Shown piece after piece: positions 28,265 through 37,114 of a stretch of DNA of 64,000 nucleotides; positions within the stretch are counted from its first letter, which is position 1, and every line of letters begins with the position of its first letter. The stretch comes from DATFQI01 sp963816955 (GTDB lineage Bacteria; Actinomycetota; Thermoleophilia; Solirubrobacterales; Solirubrobacteraceae). Below the pieces are notes generated by a model, which was not told the DNA's origin, did no database searches, and saw nothing but the letters and a program-made list of their open reading frames with translations. The DNA lies in the NCBI GenBank assembly GCA_963816955.1, contig CAWFME010000007.1:124001-188000 (forward strand). Direction: 5' to 3'. The position numbers and the translations under genes were made by a program.

Positions 28265-29480
28265 GTCCTCGGTCAGCGCCTCCGACGTGGAGGCGGTGCG
28301 GCCCGCCGTCGACGAGCTCGCGCGGCGCACGCCGATGCTCTCCTCGCGCACGCTGTCCGAGCGCTCCGGCGGCGTCGTCGCGCTGAAGGCCGAGAACCTC
28401 CAGCGCACCGGCTCCTTCAAGGTCCGCGGCGTCGCGGCCAAGCTCGCCTCGCTGGGGGAGGAGGGCTGCCGCAACGGCGTCGTCGCCGCGTCGGCCGGCA
28501 ACCACGCGCAGGCGCTCGCCGCCGGCGCCCGCCAGCGCGGCGTGCACTGCGAGGTGTTCGTGCCCAGCGACGCGCCGCTCGCGAAGGTCGAGGCCGCGCG
28601 CGGGCAGGGCGCGACCATCCACGTCGGCGGCGAGTCCGTCGACGAGTGCATCAAGGCCGCGCTCGCGCGCGCCGACGAGGGCGGGCTGGCGTTCGTGCAC
28701 CCGTTCGACGACCCGGTGGTCGTCGCGGGCCAGGGCTCGCTCGGGCTCGAGCTGCTCGAGGACGTGCCCGACCTGGCCAAGATCGTCGTCCCGGTCGGCG
28801 GCGGCGGGCTGTGCTCGGGCGTGGCGATCGCGGTCAAGAGCGCGCGTCCCGAGGTCGAGGTCGTCGGCGTGCAGGTCGCCGCCTGCGCGCCCTACCCGGA
28901 ATCGCTGCGGCGCGGCGAGCCCGTGCCCGCGACCTCGGCGCTGACGATCGCCGACGGGATCGCCGTCAAGAGCCCCGGCGAGCTGACGCTGCGGCTGCTC
29001 GACCGCTGGGCCGACGACGTCGTGGTCGTGGGCGAGGACGAGACCGCCGAGGCGATGGTCGTGCTGATGGAGCGGGCCAAGCTCGTCGTCGAGGGCGCGG
29101 GCGCCGTCGGCGTCGCCGCGCTGCTCGGCGGCCAGGTGCAGGCGGCCGCGACGGGCACGACCGTCGCGATCCTGTCGGGCGGCAACGTCGACGCGGGCCT
29201 GCTCGCCTCGATCGCGCGCCGCCACGAGACGGAGGCCGGCCGCCGCCTCGTGCTGTTCACACGGCTCCCGGACCGCCCGGGCAACCTCGCCCGCCTGCTC
29301 GACTGCGTCGCGCACGAGGGGGCGAACATCGTCGACGTCTCGCACGTGCGCGAGGGCGTCGACCTGCACGTGCGCGAGACCGCCGTGGAGCTCGTGATCG
29401 AGACCCGCGGGCAGCAGCACGCGGACGCCGTCGTCGCCGCGCTGACCAGCGCCGGCTACGACGCCCGCATCGTGCGCTAG
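28239..29480 (+). CDS. Threonine ammonia-lyase (threonine dehydratase) with ACT domain
   Basis: This PLP enzyme deaminates threonine to 2-oxobutanoate. Its 413 residues comprise a catalytic domain with the PLP lysine K61 in TGSFKVRG, SAGNHAQALA at about 85-94 and the phosphate-binding loop VGGGGLCSG at about 188-196. A single C-terminal ACT-like domain (about 335-413, from LVLFTRLPDRPGNLARLLD) follows. One ACT domain and this length fit the shorter threonine dehydratase type rather than the long biosynthetic IlvA. It overlaps the ridA gene and is followed by an unrelated carbon-starvation gene. Confidence 0.93.
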   Translation: MPSSPSPTESSVSASDVEAVRPAVDELARRTPMLSSRTLSERSGGVVALKAENLQRTGSFKVRGVAAKLASLGEEGCRNGVVAASAGNHAQALAAGARQRGVHCEVFVPSDAPLAKVEAARGQGATIHVGGESVDECIKAALARADEGGLAFVHPFDDPVVVAGQGSLGLELLEDVPDLAKIVVPVGGGGLCSGVAIAVKSARPEVEVVGVQVAACAPYPESLRRGEPVPATSALTIADGIAVKSPGELTLRLLDRWADDVVVVGEDETAEAMVVLMERAKLVVEGAGAVGVAALLGGQVQAAATGTTVAILSGGNVDAGLLASIARRHETEAGRRLVLFTRLPDRPGNLARLLDCVAHEGANIVDVSHVREGVDLHVRETAVELVIETRGQQHADAVVAALTSAGYDARIVR

Positions 29481-29550
29481 CGCGGGTTTCACACCCCCGA
29501 GGGCGGGGAATTCGCACGCTCAGGGTGAGCTCATCAGGGGAGGAGTCGCC

Positions 29551-31749
29551 GTGAGGACGAAGTCCCGCACGCGCAGCATCGTCATCTGGTCCGTCGTCGC
29601 GCTGATCGGCGCGGTCTCCTGGGGGGTGATCGCCCTCGTCCGCGGCGAGCAGATCTCCGCCGCCTGGCTGATCGCCGCGGCGGTCGGCTCATACGCGATC
29701 GCCTACCGCTTCTACGCGCGCTTCATCTCCAGGAAGGTGCTCGGCGTCGACCGCAAGCGCGCGACGCCCGCCGAGCGGCTCGACAACGACATCGACTACC
29801 AGCCGACGGACCGGCGCGTGCTGTTCGGCCACCACTTCGCCGCGATCGCCGGCGCCGGCCCGCTCGTCGGCCCGGTGCTCGCCGCCCAGATGGGCTACCT
29901 GCCCGGGACGCTGTGGATCATCGTGGGCGTCATCTTCGCCGGCGCCGTGCAGGACATGGTCATCCTGTTCTTCTCGATGCGGCGCGACGGCAAGTCGCTC
30001 GGGCAGATGGCGCGCGACGAGATCGGCCCGGTCGGCGGCGCAGCCGCCCTGATCGCGGTCTTCTCGATCATGATCATCCTGCTGGCGGTCCTCGCGCTCG
30101 TCGTCGTCAACGCGCTCGCGCAGTCCCCGTGGGGGATGTTCTCGATCGCGATGACGGTCCCGATCGCGCTCTTCATGGGCTTCTACCTGCGGGTGCTGCG
30201 CCCGGGCCGCGTGCTCGAGACCACGGCGATCGGCGTGGCGCTGCTGCTGCTCGCGATCGCCGGCGGCGGCTGGGTCCAGGAGTCCGGCGGCGCGCTCGCC
30301 GACTTCTTCACAATGGACGCCACCACGATCGTGTGGCTGCTGATCGGCTACGGCTTCCTCGCCTCGGTGCTGCCGGTCTGGATGCTGCTGGCGCCGCGCG
30401 ACTACCTCTCGACCTTCATGAAGATCGGGACGATCGTCCTGCTGGCGATCGGCATCCTCGTGACGCTGCCGGTGATGCAGAACGAGCCCTTGACGAAGTT
30501 CGCGTCCAACGGCGAGGGGCCGGTGTTCGCGGGCTCGCTGTTCCCGTTCGTCTTCATCATCATCGCCTGCGGCGCGCTGTCGGGCTTCCACGCCCTGATC
30601 GCCTCGGGCACGACGCCCAAGATGATCGAGTCCGAGCCGCAGGTGCGGTTCATCGGCTACGGCGCGATGCTGATGGAGTCCTTCGTGGCCGTGATGGCGA
30701 TCATCGCCGCCTCGATCATCGACCCGGGCCTCTACTTCGCGATGAACGCGCCGGCCGCGGTCGTCGGCGACTCCGTCGAGTCGGCCTCGCAGGCGGTCAA
30801 CGGCCTCGGCTTCGCGATCTCGCCCGGCGAGCTGCAGTCGGCGGCCGCGGACGTCGAGGAGGAGTCGCTGATCGCGCGCACAGGCGGCGCCCCGACGCTG
30901 GCGATCGGCATGTCGCAGATCTTCTCGGGCGCGACCGGTGAGAGCCTGAAAGCGTTCTGGTACCACTTCGCGATCATGTTCGAGGCCCTGTTCATCCTCA
31001 CGACGGTGGACGCGGGCACGCGGGTCGGGCGCTTCATGCTGCAGGACACGCTGGGCAACGTCTGGAAGCCGATCGGGCGCGTGAGCTGGAAGCCGGGCCT
31101 GTGGCTGACGAGCGCGATCGTCGTCGCCGCGTGGGGCTACTTCCTCTACGTCGGCGTCACGGACCCGCTCGGCGGGATCAACCAGCTGTTCCCGCTGTTC
31201 GGCATCGCGAATCAGCTGCTGGCCGCCGTCGCACTGACGGTCGGCACCACGCTGCTGATCAAGTCCGGGCGGCTCAAGTGGGCGTGGGTGACGGGGGTAC
31301 CGCTGGCCTGGGACGCCGCCGTGACGCTGACCGCGAGCTACCAGAAGGTGTTCAGCGACGATCCGAAGATCGGCTTCTTCGCCCAGCGCGACACCTACAA
31401 GGAAGCGCAGGACGCGGGCGAGGTGCTGCCGCCCGCCACGTCGGCGGACGCGATGGACAAGATCGTCACCAACTCGACCGTGGACGGCGTGCTGGCGGCG
31501 CTGTTCGCGGTCCTGATCATCGTCGTGATCCTCGACGCGTCGCGGGTCTGGTTCAAGGCGATCCGGGCCCGCGAGCCGCTGCCGAGCACCGAGGCGCCCG
31601 CGGAGCCCACGCGTATCGTGGCCCCGGCCGGGCTGTTCTGGACCGACGAGGACCGCGCGCTGCTCGCCGAGGCGGGCGGTACCAACGGCGGGCGGAGCGC
31701 CGGCAGCTTCACGCGCGACCGCGAGGAGGTGGGGACGGGCTCGTCATGA
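29551..31749 (+). CDS. cstA: CstA-family carbon-starvation/pyruvate transporter
   Basis: This 732-residue polytopic membrane protein has the conserved CstA opening (YRFYARFISRKVLG), then NDIDYQPTDRRVLFGHHFAAIAGAGPLVGPVLAAQ, a hallmark (given here as DYQPTDRRVLFGHHFAAIAG). Many helices follow, including GALSGFHALIASGTTPKM and DAGTRVGRFMLQD. Members import pyruvate or peptides under starvation. The GTG start has a strong Shine-Dalgarno (GGGGAGGAG) 6 nt upstream. It overlaps the ybdD gene by 4 bp (ATGA). Confidence 0.95.
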   Translation: MRTKSRTRSIVIWSVVALIGAVSWGVIALVRGEQISAAWLIAAAVGSYAIAYRFYARFISRKVLGVDRKRATPAERLDNDIDYQPTDRRVLFGHHFAAIAGAGPLVGPVLAAQMGYLPGTLWIIVGVIFAGAVQDMVILFFSMRRDGKSLGQMARDEIGPVGGAAALIAVFSIMIILLAVLALVVVNALAQSPWGMFSIAMTVPIALFMGFYLRVLRPGRVLETTAIGVALLLLAIAGGGWVQESGGALADFFTMDATTIVWLLIGYGFLASVLPVWMLLAPRDYLSTFMKIGTIVLLAIGILVTLPVMQNEPLTKFASNGEGPVFAGSLFPFVFIIIACGALSGFHALIASGTTPKMIESEPQVRFIGYGAMLMESFVAVMAIIAASIIDPGLYFAMNAPAAVVGDSVESASQAVNGLGFAISPGELQSAAADVEEESLIARTGGAPTLAIGMSQIFSGATGESLKAFWYHFAIMFEALFILTTVDAGTRVGRFMLQDTLGNVWKPIGRVSWKPGLWLTSAIVVAAWGYFLYVGVTDPLGGINQLFPLFGIANQLLAAVALTVGTTLLIKSGRLKWAWVTGVPLAWDAAVTLTASYQKVFSDDPKIGFFAQRDTYKEAQDAGEVLPPATSADAMDKIVTNSTVDGVLAALFAVLIIVVILDASRVWFKAIRAREPLPSTEAPAEPTRIVAPAGLFWTDEDRALLAEAGGTNGGRSAGSFTRDREEVGTGSS

Positions 31750-31934
31750 CCCTGCGCAAGGCTTACATGGGCGTCCGCTGGTACCTGCGCGAGGTGTCCG
31801 GCGAGACCGCCTACGACCGCTACGTCGAGCACATGCGGCGCGACCACCCGGCCCAGCCGGTGATGTCGCGCCGCGAGTACGAGCGCCGGCGGATGCGGAT
31901 GCGCGACGAGAACCCGCGCGCCCGCTGCTGCTAG
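31746..31934 (+). CDS. YbdD/YjiX-family small protein
   Basis: This 62-residue basic protein has YMGVRWYLREVSGETAYDRY, MRRDHPAQPVMSRREYERRR and a C-terminal Cys-Cys. This matches the YbdD/YjiX (DUF466) family that accompanies CstA/BtsT transporters and is needed for pyruvate uptake in enterobacteria. It is translationally coupled to cstA. Its TAG stop shares CTAG with the stop of the convergent gene on the other strand. Confidence 0.93.
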   Translation: MTLRKAYMGVRWYLREVSGETAYDRYVEHMRRDHPAQPVMSRREYERRRMRMRDENPRARCC

Positions 31935-32266
31935 GCGCGCCACCACCGCAGCGCGAGCTCGGCCTCGGCGGCGACGTGCTCGTCGTCGTGCTCGCGCACG
32001 GCCTCGAGGAACGTCACGATGGCGCCCCGCCGGCGGTCGTCGAGCGGCTCGAGCTTGGAGACCGTGAACGCCTGTTCAGGAACGAACGCCAGCGCCGCGT
32101 ACTCCCGCTCGACCGTCGCGTCGTCGAGCTCGCGCCAGTGCGGCACGCCGTAGAGCGCGACGATGTCGTTGTCGTCGAAGCAGCGCTCGTGCAGCAGCTC
32201 GCCGTCGGGCGGCTGCGGCACATCCGCGAACGCGGCCTCGATCGTGGCGAGCGTCTCGTCGAGCAC
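31931..32266 (-). CDS. DUF6714-like small protein downstream of the eCIS-core/Het-C gene
   Basis: This 111-residue acidic protein reads TIEAAFADVPQPPDGELLHERC near the start, then VPHWRELDDATVEREYAALAF and a C-terminal AIVTFLEAVREHDDE helix. The pattern resembles DUF6714 proteins, whose function is unknown. It starts 4 bp after the stop of the eCIS-core/Het-C gene and is certainly co-transcribed. An immunity or chaperone role for the neighbouring putative toxin is possible from context but not shown by sequence. Confidence 0.7.
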   Translation of the reverse strand: MLDETLATIEAAFADVPQPPDGELLHERCFDDNDIVALYGVPHWRELDDATVEREYAALAFVPEQAFTVSKLEPLDDRRRGAIVTFLEAVREHDDEHVAAEAELALRWWRA

Positions 32267-32270
32267 GCGC

Positions 32271-35200
32271 TCAGTGGCTGTGCATCACGCCGGCGTTGCG
32301 GTCGCGCAGCGAGCGCTCCAGCGCGGGGCCGTTCTGCGCGCACCAGTCCTTGACGGACGCGTACCACCACTGGCTCTCGTACGGGTGGTCGAAGATCTCG
32401 CGGATGTCAGCGACGATCTGCTCGGCCGCGGGCGTCTCGCGATCGGCGCCGACGCCCGCGGTCGCGGCCACCGCCCCCGCGCCGCGGTGCTTGTTCAGCG
32501 CCGCCTTCTGCTCATTGAACATCGTCTCGTTGCGCCCGCCGTGCTCGTGCGACTCGTCCTCGTCGTGGGTGTCCTCGTCGTCGTGGTGCTCCTTCGGGTG
32601 CTTGGAGTCGACCGGGTGGTCGTGGCCGTGCTCGTCCTTGCCCATCACGCCGAGCGCGCGCGAGAGCGTGCCGATCGCGACGTCGATGGCCTCCATCACC
32701 GAGTGGTCGAAGCGGCCCGTCGCCGCCTCCGTCTCCCACTCCGTGCGCGTCTTCTGCAGCTCGGCCTCGACGGCCGCGACGTCGCTGTCGTGGCGCAGCG
32801 CCCACATCAGCCCGCGCAGCACCCGCCCGGCGATCGGCTGCCGGTTGACGACCTCCTCGAGGCCGGCGGCGAGCTCGACCAGCCGCGGCCCGACGTTCTT
32901 GCTCTCCGCCTCGCCGTGGGCGACCGTGTACTCGCCCGCCCGGCGCGTGTCGAGGAACGTCTTGCGGCGGGCGTCCTCGGCCTCGTTGCCCGTCTTCTCG
33001 TCCGGGTCGAAGTCGCCCTCGAGCCCCGCGGCCGGACCGGTGAAGCCGCGCTGCTCCCAGGCGGCCATCAGGGCCCCCATCAACCGGTGGTCGGCCTCCT
33101 TGGCGCAGCGGAAGGCGATCCCGAAGAACGGGGCGTCGTCGTGGTCCTTGGCGGTCTGCGAGTGCGACGCGCCGGCCTTGGCCCAGTCGGGCACCTTGGC
33201 GAGCTGGTTGAGCGTGTGCGCGGTGTCGCTCATCGAGCCGGCCGCCGACTGCAGGCGGGCCTTGGCCGCGATGTCGTCGACGAGACCGGCGAGCACGGCC
33301 TTGTAGGCGTCGGAGATCGCGAACGCCGCCACGTCCTCCTGCGACATCGTCTCGATCTGCGCCGCCACCTTCGCCCCCTCGGAGCCGCCGACCTCGTTGA
33401 GGGTCTTGATCATCGCCGCCTTGAGCTCGCCGAGCTTGCGCTGCAGGTCCTGCTCCTTGACGCCGACGTTCGTCTCGGCGGCGTCCACGCGCCCGCTCAA
33501 GCTCTCGACCTGGTCGACCAGCACCTCGACCGCCCGGCCGTAGGCGGCGTTGGCGAGCGCGCGCAGGCGCTTCTTGAACTCGCGCTCGGCCGCCACGAGC
33601 TTGGGCAGGAAGATCTCCCGGATCGCCTCCGGCAGGCTCGCGACGCCCTCCTTGAGGTCCTTCCACGCCTCGGCGATCGAGTTGGCGCCGCCCTTGAGGT
33701 AGACGGCGATCTCGGCCAGGCTGATCGCGCCGCCGAGCTTGTTCGCCGCGCCCTTGATCGCCTCCTTGAGCCCGGCCTTCCACGCGTCGCCGGCCAGCTC
33801 GCCCGCCTCCTCGGCGCCCTCGGCGACCAGCGAGGCGGCGCCGGCGGCGAGGTCCCCGAGCACGCCGTCGCCGAGCGTCTCGCGCGCCTTCCCGGGCAGC
33901 TCGTCGAGCGCGCCGATGGCGGAGCTGCCGAGGTTGGAGGCGGCCTGCTCGACGATCGTCGTGAAGATGTCGCCGAGGCTGCCCTCGTCGGCGGAGGCCT
34001 CCGCCTTCTTGAGCACCTCGATCGCGAAGTCGTACATCTCGCCCCCGCCGCCGTCCTCCTTGAACGGCTCGCGGTCGCGCAGCAGGTTCTGCAGCTCCGC
34101 CTTGACCGAGATCATGGTGTCGTTGCCGGTGCTGCCGCCGGTGAACGTGCCGGTGGAGAGGATCGGGCGGGCCGCGTTGCCCTTGGCCGCGACGTCGGCG
34201 GCGAAGTTCTCCACCGGCGGCTTGTTGGCGGCGATGTTCGCCCGCACCTCGTCGCCGGTGGCGCCCTGCGGGATCAGGCCGGGGTTCTCCTTGAGCACGC
34301 GCCCGACGGCGATCTCGATCCAGTTCGAGTGCGCGAACAGGTCCTCGATGATGTGCGAGAAGGTGCCGACGTGCATCATCCCCTGCGGGGTCCGGCCGGC
34401 GTCGATCGCCTTCAGCGCCTCCGCCTCGGCCATGCGGCGGGAGTCCTCCATGTAGGCGGGCACGCCCGCTGCACTGACCTCGAACGACTTGGCGATGTTG
34501 TCGGGCTCGAGCGCGGAGGTGTTCTCGGGCCCGGCGGCGTGCTCGTCGCCGGACGTGTGTCCCGCGATCGTGACGCCGCTGGGGAGCACGTCGCGGTCGG
34601 TCGTGCCGGCCGGGTTGTCGATGTGCTGGCGCGGGTCGTAGGCGCCGAGCTCGGCAGGCGTGACGCCGCGCCCGAACTTGTGCATCGCGAGGAGGTTCAC
34701 GAGCTGGAACGCGGCCTGGGTGCCGATCGTGTCGCGGGCCATCGGCACGAGCGCCTGGGAGAGGTCGCGGCACCAGTTGCCGAAGTACGCGGCTTGGGCC
34801 TCCTTGTCGCTGAAGCCGAGCTGCTTCATCGCGCCGGTCAGCGAGGCCTGGTGCCAGCGCGCCTCGAAGTACAGCGGGCCCTCCGCCGCGCTCAGGGCTC
34901 CGATCGGCGCGCCGAGCGTGGCGGCGACGGCGGCGCGGTCCGCCTCGCCCTCTGCGGCCTCCCGCGAGACGGCCGGACCGGGCGCGGTCTGCTGGCGGAC
35001 ATGCACCGCCTCGTGCGCGAGCAGCAGCTCGCCACCGGGCGTATCGAGCGCGGGCGCCGCCGACGAGAGGTGGATGTCGGTGCCGGTCGTCATCGCCAGG
35101 GCGCCGGGCCGGTGGGCGAGCGCGGCGTCGGCGCCCGGGTGCAGCCGCACGCTCGACGCCTGGGCGCCGAGCGCCCGCAGCGCCGCGTGGGCGTTGGACG

Positions 35201-35369
35201 GCACGCCGGCAGTGATCGAGCCGGCTGCGGCGGCGCGCGCGACCGCGGCGTTGCTCGTGCCGGCCGGAAGCCGCGGCACCGCGCCCAGGAACGCGGGGGC
35301 GGGGCCCGCCTGAGCCGCGGGGGCGGCGAACTCGACCTGCGGCTCGACGCCCTCGTGCTCCTGCGGCAT
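32271..35369 (-). CDS. eCIS-core (DUF4157) metalloprotease-like domain fused to a Het-C-like domain
   Basis: This 1032-residue protein has no signal peptide. Residues of about 60-150 form a DUF4157/eCIS-core domain with zinc motif HEAVH (119-123) in LLLAHEAVHVRQQ. Residues of about 190-360 resemble bacterial Het-C proteins: YFGNWCRDLSQAL (195-207) and HVGTFSHIIEDLFAHSNWIE (333-352). The middle (about 450-760) is helical and partly coiled coil. A His/Asp/Glu-rich metal-binding-like stretch lies at about 930-965. DUF4157 marks proteins associated with contractile injection systems, and Het-C relates to fungal incompatibility proteins. A self-processing toxin cargo is a reasonable inference. A -10-like hexamer precedes the ATG, and a DUF6714-like gene follows. 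Confidence 0.85.
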   Translation of the reverse strand: MPQEHEGVEPQVEFAAPAAQAGPAPAFLGAVPRLPAGTSNAAVARAAAAGSITAGVPSNAHAALRALGAQASSVRLHPGADAALAHRPGALAMTTGTDIHLSSAAPALDTPGGELLLAHEAVHVRQQTAPGPAVSREAAEGEADRAAVAATLGAPIGALSAAEGPLYFEARWHQASLTGAMKQLGFSDKEAQAAYFGNWCRDLSQALVPMARDTIGTQAAFQLVNLLAMHKFGRGVTPAELGAYDPRQHIDNPAGTTDRDVLPSGVTIAGHTSGDEHAAGPENTSALEPDNIAKSFEVSAAGVPAYMEDSRRMAEAEALKAIDAGRTPQGMMHVGTFSHIIEDLFAHSNWIEIAVGRVLKENPGLIPQGATGDEVRANIAANKPPVENFAADVAAKGNAARPILSTGTFTGGSTGNDTMISVKAELQNLLRDREPFKEDGGGGEMYDFAIEVLKKAEASADEGSLGDIFTTIVEQAASNLGSSAIGALDELPGKARETLGDGVLGDLAAGAASLVAEGAEEAGELAGDAWKAGLKEAIKGAANKLGGAISLAEIAVYLKGGANSIAEAWKDLKEGVASLPEAIREIFLPKLVAAEREFKKRLRALANAAYGRAVEVLVDQVESLSGRVDAAETNVGVKEQDLQRKLGELKAAMIKTLNEVGGSEGAKVAAQIETMSQEDVAAFAISDAYKAVLAGLVDDIAAKARLQSAAGSMSDTAHTLNQLAKVPDWAKAGASHSQTAKDHDDAPFFGIAFRCAKEADHRLMGALMAAWEQRGFTGPAAGLEGDFDPDEKTGNEAEDARRKTFLDTRRAGEYTVAHGEAESKNVGPRLVELAAGLEEVVNRQPIAGRVLRGLMWALRHDSDVAAVEAELQKTRTEWETEAATGRFDHSVMEAIDVAIGTLSRALGVMGKDEHGHDHPVDSKHPKEHHDDEDTHDEDESHEHGGRNETMFNEQKAALNKHRGAGAVAATAGVGADRETPAAEQIVADIREIFDHPYESQWWYASVKDWCAQNGPALERSLRDRNAGVMHSH

Positions 35370-35375
35370 CGCCCG

Positions 35376-35381
35376 ACATTA
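35376..35381 (-). promoter_or_regulatory. Candidate -10 element (TAATGT), leaderless start
   Basis: On the minus strand TAATGT ends 6 nt before the ATG at 35369 of the eCIS-core/Het-C gene. Confidence 0.45.
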
Positions 35382-35441
35382 TCCGCGCGCGGCACGCGTC
35401 GCCAGACCCATTCGTGCAGCCAACGGGGCGCGGCCAGAAAC

Positions 35442-35471
35442 CTGACGCCCCCGTCACCTTTGCACTACGCT
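35442..35471 (+). promoter_or_regulatory. Candidate promoter of the GMC oxidase
   Basis: CTGACG (35442-35447) and TACGCT (35466-35471) are spaced by 18 bp. The -10 ends 8 nt before GTG 35480, supporting that start and a leaderless transcript. Confidence 0.45.
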
Positions 35472-35479
35472 TGCGCACC

Positions 35480-37114
35480 GTGCGGTACGAGCACGATTAC
35501 GACTGGCTGGTCGTCGGCTCCGGGTTCGGGGGCAGCGTCGCCGCGCTGCGCCTGAGCGAGAAGGGCCACCGCGTCGCGGTCATGGAGTGCGGCCGGCGTT
35601 TCGGCGACGACGACCTGCCGCGCTCCACGTGGGACCTGCGGCGCTACTTCTACGCGCCGCGGCTCGGGATGCGCGGGATCTTCCGGCTGTCGACGTTCCG
35701 CGACGTGTCGGTGGTCTCCGGCGCCGGCGTGGGCGGCGGCTCGCTGGGCTACGCGAATACGCTCTACCGCGCGCCCAAGCGCTTCTACGAGGACGGCCAG
35801 TGGGCCGGGCTGGAGGACTGGGAGCAGGCGCTGGCGCCGCACTTCGACGAGGCCGAGCGGATGCTCGGGGTCACCGAGGTCGAGGCCGACGACCCCGCCG
35901 ATCAGCTGCTGCACGAGTACGGCCGCGAGATCGGCGCCGCCGACAGCTACGCCAAGACGCGCGTCGGCGTGTTCTTCGGCGAGCCCGGCGTCACCGTCCC
36001 CGACCCCTACCTGGGCGGAGCCGGGCCCGACCGCGCGGGCTGCATCCGCTGCGGGCGCTGCATGGTCGGCTGCCCGCACAACGCCAAGAACACGCTGCCC
36101 AAGAACTACCTCTGGCTGGCCGAGCGCGCGGGGGCGGAGATCGTGCCCGAGCGCGAGGTCGTCGACGTGCGGCCGGTCGGCGCGCCCGACGGATCGGAGG
36201 GCTACGAGGTCACCACGCAGCGGCCGGGGGCGTGGCTGCGGCGCGACCGGCAGACGGTCCGGGCGCGCGGCGTCGTGATCGCCGCCGGCGCGCTCGGCAC
36301 CAACAAGCTGCTCATGCGCTGCAAGCACGCCGGCTCGCTGCCGCGGGTCTCCGAGCGGCTCGGCCGCTGCGTGCGCACCAACTCCGAGGCGATCCTCGCC
36401 GTCACGCTGCCCAAGGACGGCGCGGACCTGATCAAGCGCGTGGCGATCACCTCGAGCATCTACCCCGACCCCGACACGCACATCGAGACCGTCACCTACG
36501 GCGACGCGGGCGACTCGATGAGCCTGCTCTACACGCTGATGGTCGGCGACGGCACGCGCGTGACGCGGCCGTTGAAGCTGCTCGGCGAGATGGCGCGCCA
36601 CCCGCTGCGGCTGCTGCGCACGATCTCCCCACGCGGCTGGTCGCGGCGCACGATCATCGTGCTCTGCATGCAGACGCTCGACAACGCGATCTCGCTCGTC
36701 CCGAAGCGCTCGCTGGGCGGCGGCATCCACCTGCAGACCCAGCAGGACCCCGAGCGGCCCAACCCGACGTTCATCCCGGTCGCCAACCACTTCGCCGCCT
36801 GGCTGGCCGAGCGCACGGGCGGGATCGCGCAGAGCTCGGTCATGGAGGCGGTGCTCAACACGCCGAGCACCGCCCACATCCTCGGCGGCGCCGTGATCGG
36901 CGCCGACCCCTCACGCGGCGTCGTCGACTCGCGCCAGCGCGTGTTCGGCTACGAGAACCTGCTCGTCTGCGACGGCTCCGCGATCCCCGCCAACGTCGGC
37001 GTGAACCCGAGCCTGACCATCACCGCGCTGGCCGAGCACGCGATGAGCCACGTGCCGGACGCTCAGTCCCCCGACGTCACCTCGCGGGCGAACATGTCGA
37101 ACACCTCGAGATAG
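35480..37114 (+). CDS. GMC-family oxidoreductase, cholesterol-oxidase (ChoD)-like
   Basis: This 544-residue flavoprotein has the FAD motif WLVVGSGFGGSVAALRL near the start and SGAGVGGGSLGYANTLYRAP. It has the C-terminal GMC signature (CDGSAIPANVGVNPSLTITAL). A CxxCxxCxxxCP cluster (C188, C191, C194, C198) in GCIRCGRCMVGCPHNAKNT resembles a ferredoxin-type site and is shared by mycobacterial ChoD-like proteins. The substrate may be a sterol or hopanoid-like alcohol, but the family is broad. Its last 52 bp overlap the end of the convergent aminotransferase gene. Confidence 0.9.
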   Translation: MRYEHDYDWLVVGSGFGGSVAALRLSEKGHRVAVMECGRRFGDDDLPRSTWDLRRYFYAPRLGMRGIFRLSTFRDVSVVSGAGVGGGSLGYANTLYRAPKRFYEDGQWAGLEDWEQALAPHFDEAERMLGVTEVEADDPADQLLHEYGREIGAADSYAKTRVGVFFGEPGVTVPDPYLGGAGPDRAGCIRCGRCMVGCPHNAKNTLPKNYLWLAERAGAEIVPEREVVDVRPVGAPDGSEGYEVTTQRPGAWLRRDRQTVRARGVVIAAGALGTNKLLMRCKHAGSLPRVSERLGRCVRTNSEAILAVTLPKDGADLIKRVAITSSIYPDPDTHIETVTYGDAGDSMSLLYTLMVGDGTRVTRPLKLLGEMARHPLRLLRTISPRGWSRRTIIVLCMQTLDNAISLVPKRSLGGGIHLQTQQDPERPNPTFIPVANHFAAWLAERTGGIAQSSVMEAVLNTPSTAHILGGAVIGADPSRGVVDSRQRVFGYENLLVCDGSAIPANVGVNPSLTITALAEHAMSHVPDAQSPDVTSRANMSNTSR

